The translations under genes were made by a program, and so were the position numbers. Under the pieces are notes generated by a model, which did not search any database, was not told the origin of the DNA, and saw only the letters and a list, made by a program, of their open reading frames with translations. Shown here in pieces: positions 25,121 to 36,723 of a DNA stretch of 57,903 bases. How positions within the stretch are numbered: position 1 is the stretch's first letter; the number at the start of each line of letters is the position of its first letter. This DNA comes from Daldinia sp. FL1419 (lineage: Eukaryota; Ascomycota; Sordariomycetes; Xylariales; Hypoxylaceae): NCBI GenBank assembly GCA_025201765.1, contig MU623515.1, positions 1 to 57,903 on the forward strand. The letters are read 5' to 3'.

Positions 25121-27033
25121 TGTTGGATGGATAAGGTACCATTGCATGCAATAATAAAAGTGAGGGTATTCATATTAATTTAGTTAAAAGTGGTTTTAAT
25201 AAGATAAGTACATATTTTGATCGTATAATTAGAATATGTGTTCATATATAGGATTAAAATGGATCTTATACCACTACCAAAGTCATATGACTAACATTCC
25301 CACACTGGCAACTTTTTCTTTTCTCGCAAAGTCATGTGACATTATACGTCTAATACATGAGCGCCAACTAAGTCACAATCTTAGAACGTTTTAAAACGCA
25401 TTAAAATCAGTTCTTTTTCATAATCCTCCTTTTATTTCTTATTTAAATTAAATTAAATTAATAACCTTTTATATTTATATTTTAAATGTAAAAATAACTA
25501 AAAGTTTAGTTATTTTTGTAAGTTTTGCTTAAAAGTGTAACAATTGATCATTCTGAAATATATAACAATTTTATATATGATTTTATCTAATAAATTTTTT
25601 TTTTAAGAATTGTTATTCATTTATTTAAATTGATTAATAGATATGATCAATATTATTTATATCATAAGATAATTGGTATTGAAAACATTTCAAAGGCTTT
25701 CTTACAAAGGGCTAAGGAATTACTAGAACTTATTAAGGTGTTTATAGAATTTGTTATTTCTTTAGGTACTAAGCTACTATTTCTTTAAATAATGGTAATA
25801 GGCAAAACCTTTAGTAAGAATAGAATTAAAGATTTTCAAATAGAATCTAAGGTTTGTTTTATTGGTGGAATAAAATTGCAATATAATCTTAATATTTTAT
25901 TGCTTTTTTTCAGTAATTCTTATAATGTTGTAAACACAGATACATAATGGGCGCGCAATTTGATTATTAAGTGGTATTATAAACACAAATACATAATAAA
26001 TACATAATATAATTAGTACAAATTCCCCCAAAACCATTTTATTAACGAAAGAAATTTTGATATTATTTATCTATATGTAATAAATGTAGATTTTGACTTA
26101 TAAATTTAACGCTAAAATTATTTCTACCTTTTAAAGATCTTAAATTAATATAAGATGTTTTAAAATTATATATTAGAATATAAAATTTTAATTTAAAATT
26201 ATATATTAAAATATGAAATCCTAAGGTTATTTGCCTTTTCTTATTGAGATTCAAATTTAGCGTAAGTACGAATATTCCCAGAACCATATATAAGAATATG
26301 AAATCTTAGGTTTAAAATCATATATAAGAACATGAAATCTTAAGGTCATTGTACTTATTACTAAACCTGTCTCCTCTCTTTCAGGCATCTTAACTAATCT
26401 ATTAAACCGGTGTAGAGCGATTAGGTCATAGATACTACCCTGTAGAGACCCTATCTCCTCCTTAGAATTAGACCCTCCAAGGCTCCACAGCTCTTTTGGA
26501 CATAAATAGGCCCTCAAGAGTTGTTTTTCTTATCTGATCATCAGAAATTCATCAGGTTCTATAACTCAGTTTTTCTATAGAATCTTTATACAAGAATATA
26601 TAGTTTCAATTTCCTCTTTAAAAATACCTTCTTATAATATATTACTATTAATAAATAATTATTTTTATATTAATTTTTTTATTCAATTAGCCTATTCCCC
26701 TCTTTAAGATATAGTCACCTTATATCCTCTGGCTTATATAGCCTCTGGCTTAATATGGGTTAGTTGAAGTATAGGGCATATCCTACAGGAGCTATTAGAG
26801 CTCCTGTTCACTATAATTAATTATTAATTTATTATCAATTACTAATTAATATTGAATAAATAAGGTACCATTACATACAATAATAAAAGTAAGGGTATTT
26901 GTATTAATTTAGTCAAAAGTGGTTTTAATAAGATAAATACATATTTTGATCGTACAATTAGAATACGTATTTATATATAGGATTAAAGTGGGTCTTATAC
27001 CACCACCAAAGTCACATGACTAACATTCCCACA
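25121..27033 (+). mobile_element. LTR retrotransposon remnant with two 184-bp LTRs
   Basis: LTR-1 (25121-25304) starts TGTTGGATGG and ends CATTCCCACA. LTR-2 (26850-27033) is the same length and aligns throughout, but its first ten bases differ from LTR-1 at four positions, all G-to-A. Flanks are GAAAA (25116-25120) and AAAAA (27034-27038), one transition apart. The uninterrupted target is visible at 37561-37600, where the same flanking sequence runs through without the element. The 1.5-kb interior is AT-rich with no readable gag or pol and contains a solo LTR of another family. TGTTGG...CA ends and 5-bp duplication fit a Copia-like LTR, but the superfamily is an inference. Confidence 0.8.
26403..26810 (-). 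mobile_element. Solo LTR of the TGAAC...GTTCA family (408 bp)
   Basis: Read on the minus strand it starts TGAACAGGAGCTC and ends CACCGGTTTA, and it is flanked by a 4-bp direct repeat CTAT (26399-26402 and 26811-26814). It aligns along its length with the copies at 37947, 42414 and 44431. It lies inside the interior of the 184-bp-LTR remnant, so it inserted after that element. Confidence 0.8.
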
Positions 27034-27039
27034 AAAAAC

Positions 27040-28430
27040 ATTTATAATTGGGTGCATTTTTTTCATTAGTAAGAATTTGAGTTGATTAGATAGGAAAACA
27101 ACTTTTAAAAGCCTTTAATAACTCCTGCAAAATATGCCCTAACCTTATATTTTTATTGTACAAATCTTTATAGAAAAATTGGCAATTTTATATTTGAGAA
27201 TTTAAATTAATTAGATAGGAAAATAACTTTTAAGGATTTATTTATGTTAAACATAAGTTTTAATAGTTTTTGTAGGATATATCCTGCATTTTATTGTATA
27301 AATTTCAATAAAAAAATTAATAATTTGGTGTTTAAGAATTTAATTTGATTAAATAAGAATTAACATTTAAAAATCTATATATTAAATAGGAGTTTTAATA
27401 ATTCTTGTAGGATATGTTTTAATCTTATATTTTTATGGTATGAATCTCTATGGAAAAATTAATAATTTTATGCTTAAAAACTTGAGTTGATTAAATTAAA
27501 ATTAATATTTAAGGGCATATATATTAAATATAAATTCAAATTAAATAGGAGCTCCTGCAACTTTATTGTACGAAATTTTATAGAAAATTAATGATTTTAT
27601 ATTTAAAAATTTAAATTAATTAGATAAGAAAATAATTCCTGAAAGTTTATTTATGTTGAATATGAGTTTTAATAGTTTTTGTAGGATATACCCTGTAGTT
27701 TTATTGTACAAATCTTTATGGAAAATTGATAATTCTATGTTTAAAAGCTTGAGTTGATTAGATAGGAAAACAATTTTTGGAGGTTTATTTATATTAAATA
27801 TAAGCTTTAATTGAATAGGAGCTTTTGCAGGATATAATCTGTAATTTTATTATATAAAATTAACGATTTTATTTTTAAGAACTTAAGCTGATCAAATAGG
27901 AAAACAACTTTTAAAGGCTTATTTATATTAAATATGAACTTTAATTAAATAAAAGCTTTAATAGTTTTTGCAGGATATGCCCTAACCTTACATTTTTATT
28001 GTACGAAGTTTTATAGTTTTAAAAATTAACAATTTTATATTTAAGAATTTGAGTTAATCAAATAGGAAAACAATTCTTGAAGGCTTATTTATATTTTAAA
28101 AAGCCTATAAAAACCTTAAAAAGGTTAAATTAGCGGACTTCATTCTGGCCTTGTTACCCTAACTTATTATTATAGAAAAACTAATAATTTTATACTTGAG
28201 AACTTAAATTAATTAAATAGGAAAACAATTTCTAAAGGCTTATTTATGTTAAACATAAACTTTAATTGAATAAAAGCTCTAATAGTTTTTATAAAATATA
28301 CCTTAACCTTATATTTTTATTATACAAAATTTTATGAAAAACTAACAATTTTATACTTAAAAATATGAATTGATTAAATAAGAAAATAACTTTTAAAGGC
28401 TTATTTACATATTAAAAAACCTGTAGAAAC
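27040..28430 (+). repeat. Degenerate tandem satellite, about nine units of 130-170 bp
   Basis: The word TTTTATTGTA (or close variants) followed by AAATTTTATAGAAAAATTAA recurs near 27156, 27290, 27431, 27560, 27699, 27843, 27995, 28165 and 28313. Between them come GATTAGATAGGAAAACAA, AAAGGCTTATTTATGTT and TTTTTGCAGGATATGCCCT. Units differ mainly by transitions and small indels. Parts of the unit match the start and the 3' part of the TGAAC...GTTCA LTR. Confidence 0.8.
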
Positions 28431-28919
28431 CTTAGAAGGATTACCTCCATGGAGGTTAATAAAATCTTACAGCTTTAATTACGTAATTACATTATAACCC
28501 TCTATAACCCCCCCCCTAAAAAAAATTAAAAAACAAAAATAAAAAAAACCTTATATAATTAAGGTAACTTAATTATAAAAATAATTAAAAAAAGAAATTT
28601 AATTAAAAATATAAGAATAATTTTAATAATATTACTTTTTTAAAAAAAATTATTAAATTATTAAAATTTTTATATATTTTAAAAATAAAATCATAATATT
28701 TTATTAAAACTATTTCAAAAATCTCAACAATTTTATATAATAAAATGGTTTTCAGTATTTGCAACAATTAATTTTGATCCTAAAAATTCAATTTAGGACT
28801 GGCCCCACTATTCTGCAATTTCAACCAATCAAATGCTCCAGATCCCCAAAACATTCCATCAAATACAACGGTTTTAATTTTACAATGGTTGTTGAAAATA
28901 CCCCTTTGCCACTATGGTA

Positions 28920-30894
28920 GATTGGAAACCCGTTAAGGATCGGCGGCGGACCGGCATCGGGGAAAAGCAATATTGGGGATTTTTTCGCATCGGTTTGACC
29001 ATTTCTATTGGAAGGTGAGTTCCAATAGGAACACAGGAAGTAGCCAAAGCTATAGCAACGCAGCTCGCACGGACAGGCAGCGGGTAGGCTTTCTCCGGAA
29101 CACGGTTTCCTACCCGAAACAAATTATCAACAAAATGGACCGGATATCTGTAATTTAATTTAGGTAAATCGGAGTAGCAATAATAATAATAATGATTTTT
29201 TGCAGATATCTTGGAAACGAAATTGGCGACCGAAGTAATGTCTGCCGTGATCGTTCATATTGCCCCTGAGAAGATCCATCGCCCTGAAAGTCCTGCTGAT
29301 TATATGGGACAAAAAGTGATTGGCTTATAATTTCAGCGGTTTCACCTAACAGCGCCAAGTTTATAGGTCCCATGTAGGCCCTAGCAGGTCCCAGCAGGGC
29401 GGATAAACGGGCGGTTTATTTGGGGTGATTTAGCTCGAGGCTTGGCGACCTTATTTAAGGTTGAACCGGAATCTTATTATCAACGGCGCTGGGACTGATG
29501 AATCTCGCCTCTCTCCTATGTCGAATCCCAAATTTGAGGCACCAAAGGTTCAGCTCCGCATGTAGATTTGTATTTTTAATGACGAACATATGAATAGGAT
29601 AATCTTGTGGCTTAGGCAATAGTATTACCATGTGGCCCCCCCCCCCCCTGTTCGTCATGCTTTTACGCCCAGGCGGCTTGACGGGGCTTTACATGACTCG
29701 CCTCTCTCTTCCGTTTCATCGGCATTAATTGCAGGACCCTGTCCCGTTCGATTTTCCCGGGTTTGGGTATCGATAGCGTCAGATTCGAGATGAGCGTTAA
29801 ATCAGACTGGTTCGCGCAATTGTCCAATTCGCCGATTCCTAAAGAATTCTAATTTAAATAAAAGAGGACAAAGAACTTGGTCCCCGAGCATAGGGTTTGG
29901 GTCTAATCCCTTACGAACCACCTAACCTAGCTGCCTAGGCATATCAAGCATATTTCCCTTTCTAGACCCAAGGACGCTGCCATCCGAAGAGAAACTAGGA
30001 AAACCCCAGTCTTCCGGCCGTCCGTCCCGTCAAACCAAGGTTTAGCGGTTCTGTTTGACTGGGATAGTTTGTCGTTTAGCTCTCCGAATCGAACGATACT
30101 CTGGCAGGCTCCGAGGCCTCACTTGTCATCGTCGATGTATTAGAAGATGGACGTTGCGTATCTTTTCACGACCACACGTACTTCTAGAAGACATCTAGCG
30201 GGATCTAAGAAATTGGCAAGCTGTAAGGTTTTTTCCCGTACTCTTCTCCTGCCCCTCTCTCTCCACCGCCGAGGAAGTTGAATACCACTAGGCTTAAGGT
30301 ACAATGTCTGACAGTTCGACATTTATAAATGCTAAGCCATCTTCCCCGGAATCCTGCCGTAGTATAGACGGGCTAACGTCTAGCTTATTCCTTCTAGGCT
30401 GGTTTGACTCTGGGAAGTCATACGAGATACGCAATAGTCCACGTTTGTACCCGCAAGTGCCCTAATCACAGAACTCGCCTGGATCGCTTGTGCATCCTGG
30501 AATTCAACTGTGGGTTGCCTCAAAGCATATGCTATCTCGGCTGGCGAGATAGAACGAGTAAATCAACGGATACTTTGGCCTCATTGCTGGCTTGTCGGCT
30601 TGGAAGATACACCAGCAAAAAAGATACACAGACATCAATACGACGCTCGAAGCTCAACATCGCAATCATCGTCGGCGACAGGTAACGATCTACGAACGTT
30701 CGTCGGGTTTTGTGGATGCGTTCCAGCGACTAGGAGCCTAATTCATGGTTATCCCTAGCATCGGAAGCAGCGCCGCATCTCCAGCTTCGGGCGATTGGAT
30801 AAAAAGAAGGGCTCTGCGAGTTTCGTCCCGCTCGCCGCCCATCTATATTATGCATAAGCTGATCTTGCGTCTCCGACACTATGGTCGTTGCACG
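28920..30894. other. Moderate-GC intergenic islet with one dispersed repeat segment
   Basis: No complete gene recognised. Sequence at about 29040-29190, read on the minus strand, is homologous to 41266-41400 (CCGATTTACCTA, ATCTGGTCCAT-like and GGGTAGGAA words in the same order), the latter being the RIP-altered version. A run of 13 C lies at 29636-29648. The segment just before 30895 should contain the promoter of the methyltransferase. Open frames at 30404-30758 have no recognisable domain. Confidence 0.5.
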
Positions 30895-31828
30895 ATGACG
30901 ACGGAGGACGAACCTAGCAAGCACCAACCTGATAGGTCGGTGGATTCTATCATGAAGGGAAAGGTGTATGTCGAAGAACTGCCAACCGATATAGAACCAA
31001 TCAGGGGACTATTAGAAAAATATAGCGGCATCCGCGCTAAGGACGTGGACGATCATATCCACGAAATAGTATGCATCTTAACATCTACTACATCCGATTG
31101 ACCCATATACTTATTGTTGAACCCAGCGAGATCGCCTATGGGAAATTTATCCGTATGTTTATATCGGCCACTTCCGTTTCCTCTCCCTCGGGTTCACGTC
31201 AGATCCGCGGTATCAGACAGCCCTGGCTCGACTGCTCGCACCCAAGTCGGAGGTTTCACTACTTGACGTGGGTTGCTGCGTAGGACAGTTATTACGGCAA
31301 CTCGCCTTCGACGGCGTCAGCTCGTTCCGGCTTTACGGTACGGACTTGGAGCCACGCTTCCTAGAAGCCGGGTACGACTTATTTAAAGACCGCGACAAGC
31401 TCCACGCAACTTTCGTAGCCGGCGACATGTTAAGCCAAGACGGACGCGACGGCGACGAAAGGTTAAACGCGCTCGATGGCAAGATGAACATCGTCCACGC
31501 GACTAGCTTTTTCCACCTATTCACGTGGCAAGATCAGGTCCAAGCAGCGAGGAGAATAGTGCGATTCCTCGACGTGGACGACCCTGACGTCATGATCTTT
31601 GGACGTCAAGTAGGGACGACAACACCGGGCAACAGAGAAGGCGTTAGAGGCTCTAAGAGGTTTCTACATAATGCTGCAAGTTGGCAAGAGCTATGGGACG
31701 AAGTGGGCGAAGCGACGGGGACCAGGTGGCGGACCCAAGTGGACGAGATGGAAGAAGACGGCATGGATTCGGACGGAAGGACAGATGGAGCACTTTTGCG
31801 CATACGGTTCGGAGTTTTTCGAGCTTGA
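30895..31828 (+). CDS. SAM-dependent methyltransferase, fungal secondary-metabolism (AusD-like) family
   Basis: Exons 30895-31068 and 31127-31828 are joined across a 58-bp intron (GTATGC...ACCCAG) and give 291 residues. The family methylates small molecules such as meroterpenoids or terpenoids using S-adenosylmethionine in the cytosol. Motif I is LLDVGCCVGQLL at about 103-114, with the double cysteine usual in this family. The acidic end of strand 2 is GTDLEP at about 129-134. The hallmark NIVHATSFFHLFTW block is at about 179-192, followed by FGRQVGTTTPG at about 217-227. The N-terminal 58 residues match the short helical lid. An in-frame upstream ATG at 30745 would add 50 residues, but they do not look family-like. 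No synthase gene lies nearby; its partner pathway is unknown. Confidence 0.88.
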
Positions 31829-32770
31829 TATCTCGTTTGGGTTTGTAATTTGAGCATGGCGTATCATAAGCAAGCGTTTTTACGGGAATATTGGTAGATA
31901 ATCGAGACGGCCCAGTATGGGGACTTGTCATGCGTATCCTGGGGGACGGCCTTTTAGCTCACGGGATGAGAACGATCCTTGTCCTCTACAATGTATGCTT
32001 CTTAAACTTCTGGTTTATGTCATCTATATCGGCATGTATCAAGATCTAATGATATGTTTTCGGAAAGTTGTCACGACGATAGTATCTTGGGGAATCCTAT
32101 TTAATATCTAAGATCTTCCCACGAACACGTTATGTCCAAACGAAGTAGTAGAAAGTCCAATCCATTTCATTCCCCCATATATATACCGTCCACAAACTCA
32201 TAACAGAATATTCAACAAATTGGATTGTGAGGGGGGCGTCAGTATACCCCATCCAAGTGTTTTCACCGCGAAGATTGCTTTTCCGACAGTAAAATTTTAC
32301 TGACTTGTCTCTCTTCTGCCTCCCCATCGCTTTTGGAGGCCAAGTATCACATTTTAATAGGAAGAACCAATAGTGTGGCTATTCCGTAGCCTTCCTTTGG
32401 GACATTGAAGATGTAAGAACACTTGGCGCGATATTTGCACCGGAGGCTTTCTCATCTCTTATCAGCGCTCTCACCCTCTTTGCTTCCTTTGCCTCCTCCG
32501 CTCCATTTTTCAGTCTGATCCTCCTTGCCAACGACAGGGACACGAGGACAACCGGTCCGGTTTCAGACGTAGCTAGTATAATGTCGCACAGTATATAAGG
32601 CGTAATTGCTCGTGAGCGATTACGGCGTCGTTTTTAGCTCTCAACATATAACTCCTTCAAGCTAAGCAAGCAAGACGAACAGCTGTAACTACCACTGTTA
32701 CTGCTCTGCGAAATAGGCGTGTCGCGGTAATTGTAAAAGGTGCTCGTCAAAACATTCCGGGAGCTTGGGG
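31829..32770. other. Intergenic with small hairpin behind a TATA-like box
   Basis: No gene recognised. At 32591-32598 GTATATAA is followed at 32601-32624 by an inverted repeat (CGTAATTGCTC, 2-nt loop, GAGCGATTACG; 10 of 11 pairs). No coding sequence follows it before the hAT MITE at 32771, so it may be chance or the remains of a lost promoter. Confidence 0.4.
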
Positions 32771-33081
32771 TAGCGACTTCGTCAGTTCAAATCGGGTCAG
32801 GCTTCTCGAAATTTGAGGCTTACCTGGCTATATCGTGAACCTGACCTGAGGTATTAACCTTATTGAAACCCTGAGAAGTGCCAAAATTTGAAAAAAGTAA
32901 TATACTACCAATAAAGCAAACAAATTGGTTAATTAGAGTCAATCATATCCTTCAAATATATACCGAGGTGGGGTTTGAATAACTTCAATTTGTATGTTTT
33001 ACTTGTCAGATATATTTTTTTTAAGTCTTACCTGGGTAGCTCCTTCAGGTCAGGCTTTTAACTAGCCTGATGAAGTCGCTG
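32771..33081. mobile_element. hAT-type MITE, short form (311 bp)
   Basis: Starts TAGCGACTTCGTCAG, and the reverse complement of its right end is CAGCGACTTCATCAG. It is flanked by GCTTGGGG (32763-32770) and ACTTGGGG (33082-33089), an 8-bp duplication with one transition. Interior blocks such as GAAATTTGAGGCTTAC and GGTGGGGTTTGAA-like sequence match the 890-bp copy at 114-1003 in order, so this is an internally deleted sibling. Confidence 0.88.
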
Positions 33082-33089
33082 ACTTGGGG

Positions 33090-34648
33090 TTAGAACATAC
33101 GTTTGGGCCCGTAGCGCATGGCCTCGAAGGCAAATAGGAGCCTACGTAGCAGTTGCGGTAGAGACAGTACGGCGCGTGAACACGAGCGCCAACCAGCGAT
33201 ATCGTTGGGCCAGTTAAGATTTTGACCTGGCCTGTATGGACGTTTATAAGATCTGTTCAGGTTAAATTTAAGATCGAGAACATTTTAATATTTGCATGAT
33301 CGGTGGTTGAAAGGTACGTAATCGGTGAGGTTTCGTCTTACCGAAGAGAGTTATAATTTATACAAATCCCTATTTTTTCATGAAGCTTAATGTGACAGTA
33401 CTTTTCATGGTCGTGATAATCTTTTGGTGTTTTATCGCAAAAGCGACGCCGTAATTGCGAACTAGCAAATATGCCGTGTATATATACTACGTGTCATGTT
33501 TTTAATTATACCTGTGACCTATTCTCATTGGATAGGTACTACTTGTAGTCACTTGCCAGACTATCGATGCTGTCTTGAAAGAATGTGACGGTCTTACGTT
33601 TTGCGGCTGAATATTGACCTTTCGGTATATTTCTGTAACACACTTCCCCTCCAAGTACACAGATTGTGGAGTCCTGTTAGATTTACCACCCGATCAAGAA
33701 GTAAGTGCGTTATTAGAAAGGTTGCCATCATAGTACGCGACGAATCCATCCGTAAGTGACGGAATCATTGCGGTTATGCTTTTCTTTCGATCGAGGGTCT
33801 CTCGCTGCTCATTAATGAAGCCCATCTACAACTTTGACTCTGCATAATATTTTCACTGGATGGCACAGGCTTGCAATTCATCTTTACAGCATTTAGATGC
33901 CTTTCGTAAGGGACGAGAGATAGGAAAGGCCTCTTTATTTGCTCGTACGGTGATCACGTTGGGATATGAGTTTAAATAGATCCTGTATAATGAGATATAT
34001 ATGTCCGACTTTTGTTCAAGTTCCGTTATAATGTGATAATTAAAGGGCTGAAGATAGTGGTTTAGTCGGGGGAAATCTGTTATGGCAGTAGGCAAAACAG
34101 TTTGAAGATGTAAGTCGAGCGTTTCTGTCAGGGCTCTAGCCTGTGCTACATATAGAACAAAGAACTTGTTCTATATGTAGCTGCCTTTAGCCATAGTTGT
34201 AGATAGGTTCCTCGCGGAACAACGAAGTTGTTTCCTTGCTTCTTGGTCCGCCTCGTGACAGTTTCGATATATTCGCTCAAATTCCCACTAAACTACACCC
34301 AACGCAGTAGCAGGTCGTATAGAATCGTTAAAGTAATCTTGGGTGCTATCCTGCCTATTGTAGTTCTTAATTACGATGTCAACGTGGCGGATTTTTCCAA
34401 CTACCCCTTATAAACGGCTTGTGGGAGCCAAGCCCTGTGCCCCACCTCCCACATGATATCCCATTTCATCAACGTTGATAGCCCCTAAATGGATTCTGAC
34501 AAATCCGAATGTGGACGGTATCAGAGGAATCAGCGTTGCGCTATCAGATGGGATGGCAGGGGCGCGCCCTCCTCTTCATGTTCCATGAATTTCTATGTTG
34601 TAGCATCCCTCTCATAGAGGGTATTGCAATAAAGGGTGAAGGTCTGCA
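33090..34648. other. Intergenic, includes perfect 16-bp hairpin
   Basis: No supported gene. The striking feature is the inverted repeat at 34145-34181, listed separately. The last 100 bases are the core promoter of the MFS gene. Confidence 0.5.
34145..34181. repeat. Perfect inverted repeat, 16-bp arms, 5-nt loop
   Basis: GCTACATATAGAACAA at 34145-34160 is exactly mirrored by TTGTTCTATATGTAGC at 34166-34181, with AGAAC between. No T-run follows, so it is not a terminator-like structure. It could be the footprint of a palindromic element or a dyad binding site about 590 bp upstream of the MFS start. Confidence 0.85.
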
Positions 34649-34657
34649 CTATATATC
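34649..34657 (+). promoter_or_regulatory. Possible TATA element of the MFS gene
   Basis: CTATATATC lies about 100 bp before the ATG at 34758, followed by a pyrimidine-rich stretch (CATTTTTTCCTCCC near 34692-34705) as is common around fungal transcription starts. Confidence 0.4.
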
Positions 34658-34757
34658 TAGCTGTCGTGGACAGTACCAGCCACATATCTCAACATTTTTT
34701 CCTCCCAAAACCTTTTTACACATCGCTACAGCCAAGTAACCTTCAACTCTACTCGCA

Positions 34758-36447
34758 ATGGCCACCTCATCTCCAGAAGTGCAGGAGACTGCATCACATC
34801 ATCTCACAAACCCACCAGAGAAGAATGGTGATGGTAAGCAGCCCTCAGAAGATATCCTACAAAAGCTAGAAGCCTTGCGAACACATGGACTAACTCATAC
34901 AGACAAACACGTCTACATTGCCGATGGGTACCCCTTGATCCGGAAGATCATCTTCATCATGACGGTGTGCTCGTCCATGTTCACCAATCAGCTAGGCCTC
35001 TGCAACAGCCTCACGACCCCCGAAATAATCGGAGAGTCCTTTGGTGTTACCGACCCCGGTAACCTCTCCTGGATAATCTCCGGCTACGGCTTAACTCTAG
35101 GCACATTCATCTTGATCGGAGGGCGATTTGGTGACGAGTTTGGCAACAAGTTAATCTTCATCGTCGGTATGGGCTGGCTTGCTCTAACCAGCATGATGGC
35201 AGGACTCTCCGTCTATTCCAGCTACCCCGTCTTCATCCTTGCTCGTACCCTACAAGGCCTCGGTCCGGCCTTAACGGTGCCTAATGCGCTCGCCATCATG
35301 GGAAAATGCTTCTCCCAGGGCAATCGGGACATGGGGTTCGCGTGGTTTGCCGCATCAGCCCCGGTGGGCGCGATGGCAGGTCTCCTCTTTGGGCCGCTCT
35401 TCGCCATGGCTTGGTGGCCATGGACCTACTGGAGTCAGGCTTTGGGGGTTATCATCGTCTTCTTCATCGCTCTCGTCGCGATTCCAAACAGTCCTGTCGA
35501 GGGCGAGCAAAAGCAGCGACGAACGATTCGCGACACCATGGACCGCCTCGACCTCCCGGGTGGCGCAAGCGGCGTGACAGCCCTAGTCCTGTTCAACTTC
35601 GCCTGGAATCAGAGCTTGGTCACCACGTGGGCCGAGCCTTACGTCTACGTATGCCTAATCCTCAGCTTATTCTTCTTGGCGGCGTTCTTTTATATCGAAC
35701 TTCGCCTAGCCCGCTATCCGATCCTACCTGTCGCCGTCCTCACCTCCGACATAGCCTTCGTTTTCGGTTGTACAGCAGCGGGCTGGTCCACATTTGGCAT
35801 CTGGGTAAGTATCGATCCCCGCCCCCGAAACGATGTCAAACTGACGACGCGTCTAGCTATTCTACGTCGTCCGAATATGCCTCAACGTCGGAGGCCAAAC
35901 TCCCATTCAACTGGCCGCATGGCTTTCTCCTATCATCGTCACCGGCATAGGAACAGCATTGATCGTCGGCAAAATAATCAACAAGGTTCCAGCCTCGTCC
36001 ATCATGTTGTTTGCGATGCTTTGCTACTTCGTCACCTCGCTTCTCCAGGTTTTGCGGCCCACGGACTCGACGTACTGGACCTACTTTTTTTTCGCCACCA
36101 TCATCGCTACTTTTGCAATGGACTCTTCGCTACCCGCTGCCACGATCATCTTCGCGAACGCAGTGCCTCGGCAATACCAGGGTATGGGATCCAGCGTGAT
36201 CATGACGATCGTCGTCTACAGCATATCGCTGGGTCTCGGTTTCGCTGGTACCATCGAACTTCAAATCAACAATGGCGGACACACGAAGGAAGACTTGCTT
36301 CGTGGCTACAGGGGTACTCTCTGGTTTTCTGTCGGATTGACAGCATTCGGCACGGTACTCGCACTCGTCTTTCTACTCAAAGATCTTCGAAGACGAAAGT
36401 TGGCCAAGAATCAAAAGGAAGAAACGTCTGGCTTAACAGAGTCTTAG
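34758..36447 (+). CDS. MFS transporter, DHA2-like 14-helix type (ATR1/ATR2-like)
   Basis: Exons 34758-35804 and 35857-36447 are joined across a 52-bp intron (GTAAGT...GTCTAG), giving 545 residues. The protein is a plasma-membrane antiporter of the drug:H+ antiporter-2 class. Evidence: an N-terminal cytosolic tail of about 65 residues, helix 1 IIFIMTVCSSMFTNQLG, the loop-2 motif GGRFGDEFGNK (GxLaDrxGrk class), LARTLQGLGPAL in helix 4 and motif-C-like ASAPVGAMAGLLFGP in helix 5. The second half begins with VRICLNVGGQTPIQLAAW. The nearest relatives by eye are ATR1/ATR2 (YML116W/YMR279C) proteins, which export aminotriazole or boron or move ammonium. It may serve the neighbouring methyltransferase, but 2.9 kb and a MITE separate them. 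It ends about 90 bp before the RIP-degraded block, yet its own frame is intact. Confidence 0.9.
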
Positions 36448-36723
36448 AAGGTAATGAATTGTTAATTATTAATCCTACGAATGTTCTTAAGGTTCTATGT
36501 TGGAAATCATTTGACATGGTTAACCGATTAGACCCCCTTATTGTTGGATGGATAAGGTACCATTGCATGTAATAGTAAAATGAAGGTATTCAAATATATT
36601 CAATCAAAAGTGGTTGTTCTAAGAAAGAACGTATTTTGGTTGGAGATTAAAATACGTAGAATTAAATACAGGATTAAAGTGGGTCTCTACCACCATAGTC
36701 ACATAGGGATGCGAATTTCATTA

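Larger units (their letters stand above)
24458..28917. mobile_element. Large TIR-bounded AT-rich element, TA target duplication, RIP-degraded
   Basis: The left end CCATAGTGGCA plus G-run and the reverse complement of the right end CCATAGTGGCAAAGGGG form terminal inverted repeats next to TA at 24456-24457 and 28918-28919. Similarity continues inward in patches (a GATTGGTT...GGGGC block near 24630 and, inverted, near 28800-28840), so the inverted repeats are about 150 bp and degenerate. TA duplication suggests the Tc1/mariner-pogo group. The 4.46-kb interior is a patchwork: shared repeat sequence, a nested LTR remnant (25121-27033), a solo LTR (26403-26810) and a satellite array (27040-28430). 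No transposase is readable. Confidence 0.65.

Noticed and set aside
30404..30758. Overlapping open frames before the methyltransferase
   Set aside because: I considered a transposase relic, but no catalytic motif or family pattern could be seen.
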